A stretch of 64,000 nt of DNA from a bacterium (GTDB lineage: Bacteria; Cyanobacteriota; Vampirovibrionia; Gastranaerophilales; Gastranaerophilaceae): contig JAFRAO010000039.1 in NCBI GenBank assembly GCA_017405375.1, positions 1 through 64,000 on the forward strand, in the 5' to 3' direction. This document shows, piece by piece, positions 62,459-64,000 of the stretch (the stretch's first letter is position 1; the number at the start of each line of letters is the position of its first letter). The notes under the pieces were generated by a model. The model saw only the letters and a program-made list of their open reading frames with translations, ran no database searches and had not been told where the DNA came from. The position numbers were made by a program, and so were the translations under genes.

Positions 62459-62807
62459 TAACAAAGAAATAGGATTTTTAGGTGAAGATATTGCTTGCAA
62501 ATATTTAGAAAAAAACGGCTATAAAATTATTGAAAGAAATAAACATTTTTCCAAATTTTGTGAAATAGATATTATTGCAAAAATCAAAGATACTATCGTT
62601 TTTGTTGAAGTAAAAACAAGAAAAAATAATAACCTTGGAACGCCTTTCTATGCAATTACACCCCAAAAATACAAAAATATTTGTACAGGAGTTTTGACAT
62701 ACTTACAAGAATGTAAGAATAAATACGACAATTACAGAATTGATGCAATAGCAATTATTTTAGAACCAAAACTTGATATACAGCACCTTCAAAATATTTC
62801 TTTTTAA
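62448..62807 (+). CDS. yraN: YraN/UPF0102 family protein
   Basis: 119 residues, Holliday-junction-resolvase-like fold. IGFLGEDIACKYLEKNGYKII, CEIDIIAKIKDTIVFVEVKTR (about 45-65, in part) has the D...ExK nuclease-like triad, and ITPQKYKNI follows. Function is not established. It begins within the 3' end of the symporter gene (11-base overlap) and ends 5 bases before the convergent tgt. Confidence 0.92.
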   Translation: MSYNNKEIGFLGEDIACKYLEKNGYKIIERNKHFSKFCEIDIIAKIKDTIVFVEVKTRKNNNLGTPFYAITPQKYKNICTGVLTYLQECKNKYDNYRIDAIAIILEPKLDIQHLQNISF

Positions 62808-62812
62808 CAAAA

Positions 62813-63943
62813 CTATTTCGCTTTTGTTAAAATTAGGTAATTATCATTATAAAATTTATCGAATTCATCATTTAAGATAGCATTTCTACAAGATTTTGCA
62901 AAATCAATCAAGAACTTGATATTATGAATAGACATTAACGCTGCACAAGTCGCTTCCTGACATCTGAACAAATGTCTTAAATAAGCTCTTGAGTGGTTTT
63001 TACAAGCATAGCAATCACAAATTGAATCCAAAGGTGAAGCATCTTCTTCAAATTGTTTATTTTTAATACATTTTTTACCTTCATGAGTAAAGAAAGAACC
63101 GTGTCTTGCATTTCTTGTCGGAAGAACGCAGTCAAACATATCAATTCCGCGTTTAATGCCATCTAATAAATCTTCCGGAGTACCTACACCCATAAGGTAT
63201 CTTGGTTTGTTGTGAGGCAATAGAGGAGCAGTATATTCAACAAAGTGATTCATAATATCTTTGGATTCACCAACACTCAAGCCGCCAATTGCATAACCGA
63301 CAGCATCATAAGAAGATATAACATTTGCACTTTCTTTTCTTAAATCATCAAAAAATGCACCCTGAACAATTGGAAATAATGCTTGTTTTGGATTAGTTTT
63401 CGCTTTAAAACACCTTTCAAGCCAACGATGTGTTTGCTCCATAGCCTTTTTTGCCTCATCATACGTACAAGGAAAAGGTGAACAAACATCAAATGCCATC
63501 ATAATATCCGCACCAATATCTTCTTGAATTTCCATTGATTTTTCAGGTGAAATAAAATGTTCGGAACCGTCCTTTGGATCTCTAAATTTTACGCCTTCTT
63601 CCGTTATTTTACGCATCTGCGCAAGAGAAAAAACCTGAAATCCGCCTGAATCAGTTAAAACAGGCTTATTCCAATTCATCCAACCATGAATACCGCCAAA
63701 TTTTCTAATTAACTTTGTTCCGGCTCGTAAATACAAATGATATGAATTTGCCAAAATGATTTGAGCACCTGTATCTTCTATATCACGATTTATAAGAGTT
63801 TTTACAGCAGAATTCGTACCAACAGGCATAAAGATTGGTGTTTCAATATCACCATGCGGAGTATGCAAAACACCTGCTCTTGCGCCTGTATTTTTATCCA
63901 CATGCACTAAATCATAACTAAAGAACTCTGTCTTATCTTGCAT
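62813..63943 (-). CDS. tgt: tRNA-guanine (queuine) transglycosylase
   Basis: 376 residues. It swaps guanine-34 of GUN-anticodon tRNAs for preQ1. LTDSGGFQVFSL (about 92-103), IGGLSVGE (about 222-229), the catalytic Asp in MFDCVLPTRNARHG (about 264-277) and zinc ligands CDCYACKNHSRAYLRHL (about 303-319) are present. ATG 63943 (MQDKTEFF) is preferred; the alternative TTG 63952 is less likely. Its start overlaps the stop of an upstream partial reading frame. Confidence 0.95.
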   Translation of the reverse strand: MQDKTEFFSYDLVHVDKNTGARAGVLHTPHGDIETPIFMPVGTNSAVKTLINRDIEDTGAQIILANSYHLYLRAGTKLIRKFGGIHGWMNWNKPVLTDSGGFQVFSLAQMRKITEEGVKFRDPKDGSEHFISPEKSMEIQEDIGADIMMAFDVCSPFPCTYDEAKKAMEQTHRWLERCFKAKTNPKQALFPIVQGAFFDDLRKESANVISSYDAVGYAIGGLSVGESKDIMNHFVEYTAPLLPHNKPRYLMGVGTPEDLLDGIKRGIDMFDCVLPTRNARHGSFFTHEGKKCIKNKQFEEDASPLDSICDCYACKNHSRAYLRHLFRCQEATCAALMSIHNIKFLIDFAKSCRNAILNDEFDKFYNDNYLILTKAK

Positions 63944-64000
63944 CGATAACAAGTTCCATCATAGTTTTCCAATTAGTGCAAAGTTCTTTATCTAAATCAA
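63933..64000 (-). CDS. C-terminal fragment of an unidentified upstream gene
   Basis: On the minus strand a frame open from the window edge ends at TAA (63933-63935), reading DLDKELCTNWKTMMELVIDAR at the end. Its stop overlaps the tgt start by 11 bases, in the way coupled genes do in this genome. It is too short to identify. Confidence 0.45.
   Translation of the reverse strand, partial: DLDKELCTNWKTMMELVIDAR

Noticed and set aside
1-64000. Search for tRNA, rRNA, CRISPR arrays, transposases and prophage genes
   Set aside because: I saw no cloverleaf with a T-loop signature, no regularly spaced repeats, and no transposase or phage structural motifs.

Overview
The window looks like a chromosome segment of an uncultured gut-type member of the Gastranaerophilales (Vampirovibrionia/Melainabacteria, the non-photosynthetic sister group of Cyanobacteria). 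Supporting signs are very low GC, short intergenic gaps, a Gram-negative envelope (LptF/G-type permease, AsmA-like protein, site-2 protease), a cyanobacterial Ycf45/R3H-type ATPase, a DUF151 bifunctional nuclease, and prepilin-like proteins with the A^FTLAE processing site. The lineage call is inference from gene content. Stops are standard and I saw no tRNA, rRNA, CRISPR array or transposase.

Layout. 1-6.2 kb: 5'-truncated prepilin-like gene, AsmA-like protein, exported WG-repeat protein, metG. 6.2-12 kb: a large protein with a sugar-nucleotidyltransferase-like domain, maf and alaS. 12-13 kb: a prepilin-like gene whose well-initiated leader contains a run of 12 G and is out of frame with the pilin body. 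13.3-16.9 kb: thioredoxin, Ycf45-type ATPase, a small FtsZ-C-terminal-like protein, a MIF homologue and an AlkA-type glycosylase. 16.9-22.1 kb: an accessory cluster of two membrane-anchored AAA+ ATPases around a calpain-like cysteine protease and a small membrane protein. 22.1-29.2 kb: a third prepilin, comF, rseP, cinA C-domain, a helical-repeat protein, a catalytically odd alpha/beta hydrolase, a 6S RNA candidate and DAHP synthase. 29.2-34.3 kb: lineage-specific proteins (Tyr/Pro-rich, beta-rich, coiled-coil plus beta-repeat) and a SIMPL protein. 34.5-44.7 kb: a surface-polysaccharide operon (ketoisomerase, ATP-grasp, epimerase, ThDP enzyme, HAD, glycosyltransferase-DUF1796 fusion, aminotransferase, GT2) plus a convergent GT2. 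44.8-53.2 kb: LptF/G, a zinc dehydrogenase, ruvB-yibE/F-DUF151, a glycine-zipper protein and a phosphohexomutase. 53.2-64 kb: an orphan sugar ABC permease, a UshA-like phosphoesterase, murC-murB-ddl-ftsQ, nadE with a degenerate amidase domain, a dicarboxylate symporter, yraN and tgt.

Most interesting signals: (i) at least eight otherwise unrelated proteins carry a hydrophobic-x-F-[G/K/N] motif in an Asn/Lys/Ser-rich N-terminal segment, including both AAA+ proteins of the calpain cluster, so it may be an undescribed targeting tag; (ii) the calpain/AAA+ cluster itself; (iii) the dispersed prepilin paralogues with a G12 tract and frameshift; (iv) a polysaccharide locus pairing a sugar ketoisomerase with a ThDP enzyme; (v) several genes whose predicted transcription start falls on the start codon.
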